Of a DNA stretch of 6,340 nt, positions 5,867 through 6,340 are shown piece by piece (positions within the stretch are counted from its first letter, which is position 1; each line of letters begins with the position of its first letter). This stretch comes from an uncultured Collinsella sp. Its GTDB lineage: Bacteria; Actinomycetota; Coriobacteriia; Coriobacteriales; Coriobacteriaceae. The DNA is taken from assembly GCA_900552185.1 (NCBI GenBank), contig URYT01000111.1, forward strand, positions 1 through 6,340. Direction: 5' to 3'. The notes beneath the pieces are model-generated. The model ran no database searches and was not told the DNA's origin. It worked only from the letters and a program-made list of their open reading frames with translations. The position numbers and the translations under genes are program-made.

Positions 5867-5906
5867 CACAATGGGGCAGCCCCGTTGTGGGACCTCACTG
5901 CGGGGC
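5867..5906. terminator. Two overlapping, mutually exclusive hairpins
   Basis: Hairpin 1: CACAATGGGG (5867-5876) with CCCCGTTGTG (5880-5889), 10 bp including one G-T pair, 3-nt loop. Hairpin 2: GCCCCG (5879-5884) with CGGGGC (5901-5906), with an inner GTGG/TCAC pairing. They share 5879-5889, so only one can form at a time. On the plus strand hairpin 2 runs into CCCTTTGCTTTG. On the minus strand hairpin 1 is followed by ATGAGTTTTATT, so either could act as a weak terminator insulating the toxin-antitoxin module from ligA. Function is inferred. Confidence 0.4.
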
Positions 5907-5972
5907 CCCTTTGCTTTGTATGAATCTTCTATCGCTCCGGAACGACACCGCTCCGCAGGGTCACCCTCAGCA

Positions 5973-6035
5973 ACCTACATGACGCAGATCATGCTGCCCA
6001 CCACCACGCCCAAATAAAAACCTCCCGGAAAGCAT
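5973..6035 (+). repeat. Degenerate repeat, copy B (gene end plus terminator arm)
   Basis: Diverged copy of 4842-4905. It encodes the peptide TYMTQIMLPTTTPK followed by TAA (6015-6017), in the same frame as copy A's TYVTQITVPATVLD; 7 of 14 residues agree. It runs straight into a complete terminator hairpin. No longer open frame with family features precedes it. The gap before it (5907-5972) holds no recognisable gene. Confidence 0.65.
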
Positions 6036-6055
6036 CAACCTTTCCGGGAGGTTTT
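6017..6055 (-). terminator. Strong intrinsic terminator of ligA (bidirectional)
   Basis: AAAACCTCCCGGAAAG (6017-6032) and CTTTCCGGGAGGTTTT (6040-6055) form a perfect 16-bp stem with a 7-nt loop. Read on the minus strand it lies about 20 nt after the ligA stop (6078-6076) and ends in TTTTTATTT, a classical rho-independent terminator. The symmetrical A/T ends also allow plus-strand termination (TTTTCT). This is the clearest terminator in the window. Confidence 0.92.
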
Positions 6056-6075
6056 CTAATTTGATTATCGATGCC

Positions 6076-6340
6076 CTAAGCCTGGGGCACCTGACCAGTC
6101 GCCAAGATTTGCTCGAGTGCGTCCTCGTCCAGCACGGGCACACCCAGCTGCTCGGCCTTGGTGAGCTTGGAGCCCGCTTTGGGGCCGGCGACCAAATAGC
6201 TCGTCTTCTTTGACACGCTGCCCGAGACCTTGGCGCCGAGCACCTTGAGCGCCGCGCCCGCCTCGTCGCGCGTGCGGTTGACAAGCGTGCCGGTGAGCAC
6301 GAAGGTCAAACCCGCAAGCGGCTGTGCTTCGGCGAGCTCG
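6076..6340 (-). CDS. ligA: NAD-dependent DNA ligase, C-terminal BRCT domain (N-terminus beyond window edge)
   Basis: Only the last 87 residues are in the window. They form a BRCT domain with LigA hallmarks: LAGLTFVLTGTLVNRTRDEA, then the Gly-rich turn LGAKVSGSVSKKTSYLVAG, then PKAGSKLTKAEQLGVPVLDE and a final helix EQILATG. In LigA this domain follows the adenylation, OB-fold, zinc-finger and helix-hairpin-helix domains and helps DNA binding. The enzyme seals nicks during replication and repair using NAD+. The SVSKKTSYLVAG...GSKLxKAxxLG pattern is highly specific to LigA among BRCT proteins. A separate short BRCT protein is possible but unlikely, because the frame is open to the edge with no convincing start. 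The gene ends at TAG 6078-6076 and is followed by a strong terminator, so it is the last gene of its transcript. Confidence 0.93.
   Translation of the reverse strand, partial: ELAEAQPLAGLTFVLTGTLVNRTRDEAGAALKVLGAKVSGSVSKKTSYLVAGPKAGSKLTKAEQLGVPVLDEDALEQILATGQVPQA

Noticed and set aside
5555..5923. 122-codon plus-strand frame over the antitoxin promoter
   Set aside because: Antisense to the antitoxin; its VNVNVNV stretch is just the TTAA hexamer repeat translated.
1..6340. CRISPR array, insertion sequence, rRNA, or biosynthetic/defence cluster
   Set aside because: No spaced identical repeats of CRISPR size, no transposase, no rRNA-like sequence, and gene content limited to transporters, a toxin-antitoxin pair and ligA.

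Overview
The window is GC-rich, compact and coding-dense, with actinobacterial-style codon use (strong G/C third positions, a GTG start). The protein sequences fit a gut coriobacterium, most likely Collinsella or a close relative. That placement rests on recognising protein and base-composition style, not on a database match, so it is tentative. No exciting undescribed system is firmly visible. The region is ordinary export and DNA-repair gene content, interrupted by a small toxin-antitoxin module set in a patchwork of repeats and hairpins.

Layout. Positions 1-3182 (minus strand) hold a two-gene operon for a heterodimeric type IV ABC exporter. The promoter-proximal gene (1353-3182) is complete and carries the catalytically degenerate nucleotide-binding domain. 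The second gene (1-1360) overlaps it by 8 bp and runs off the left edge just after its Walker A motif. The divergent intergenic region 3183-3441 holds a well-formed promoter for the ABC operon with operator-like inverted repeats, and a MerR-style promoter (19-bp spacer filled by a dyad) for the plus-strand MATE-family efflux gene at 3442-4788. No regulator gene lies in the window.

Positions 4789-4979 hold no intact gene. They contain a short remnant of a gene end, a tRNA-D-arm-like segment and a long perfect-armed palindrome ending at the next gene. Positions 4980-5791 (minus) are a translationally coupled toxin-antitoxin pair: a Phd/YefM-type antitoxin with an unusually long C-terminal half, followed by a PIN-domain ribonuclease toxin (ATGA overlap). 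Its promoter region has three evenly spaced TTAA units, a likely autoregulatory operator. Positions 5855-6075 hold nested hairpins, a second degenerate copy of the gene-end remnant, and a strong intrinsic terminator. Positions 6076-6340 (minus) are the C-terminal BRCT domain of NAD-dependent DNA ligase LigA.

How they fit: the ABC and MATE exporters are two independently controlled drug or metabolite efflux units read divergently. The toxin-antitoxin module sits between two copies (about 80% identical by eye, about 64 bp) of the same gene-end-plus-terminator segment. This suggests the interval between MATE and ligA has been a site of insertion or recombination.
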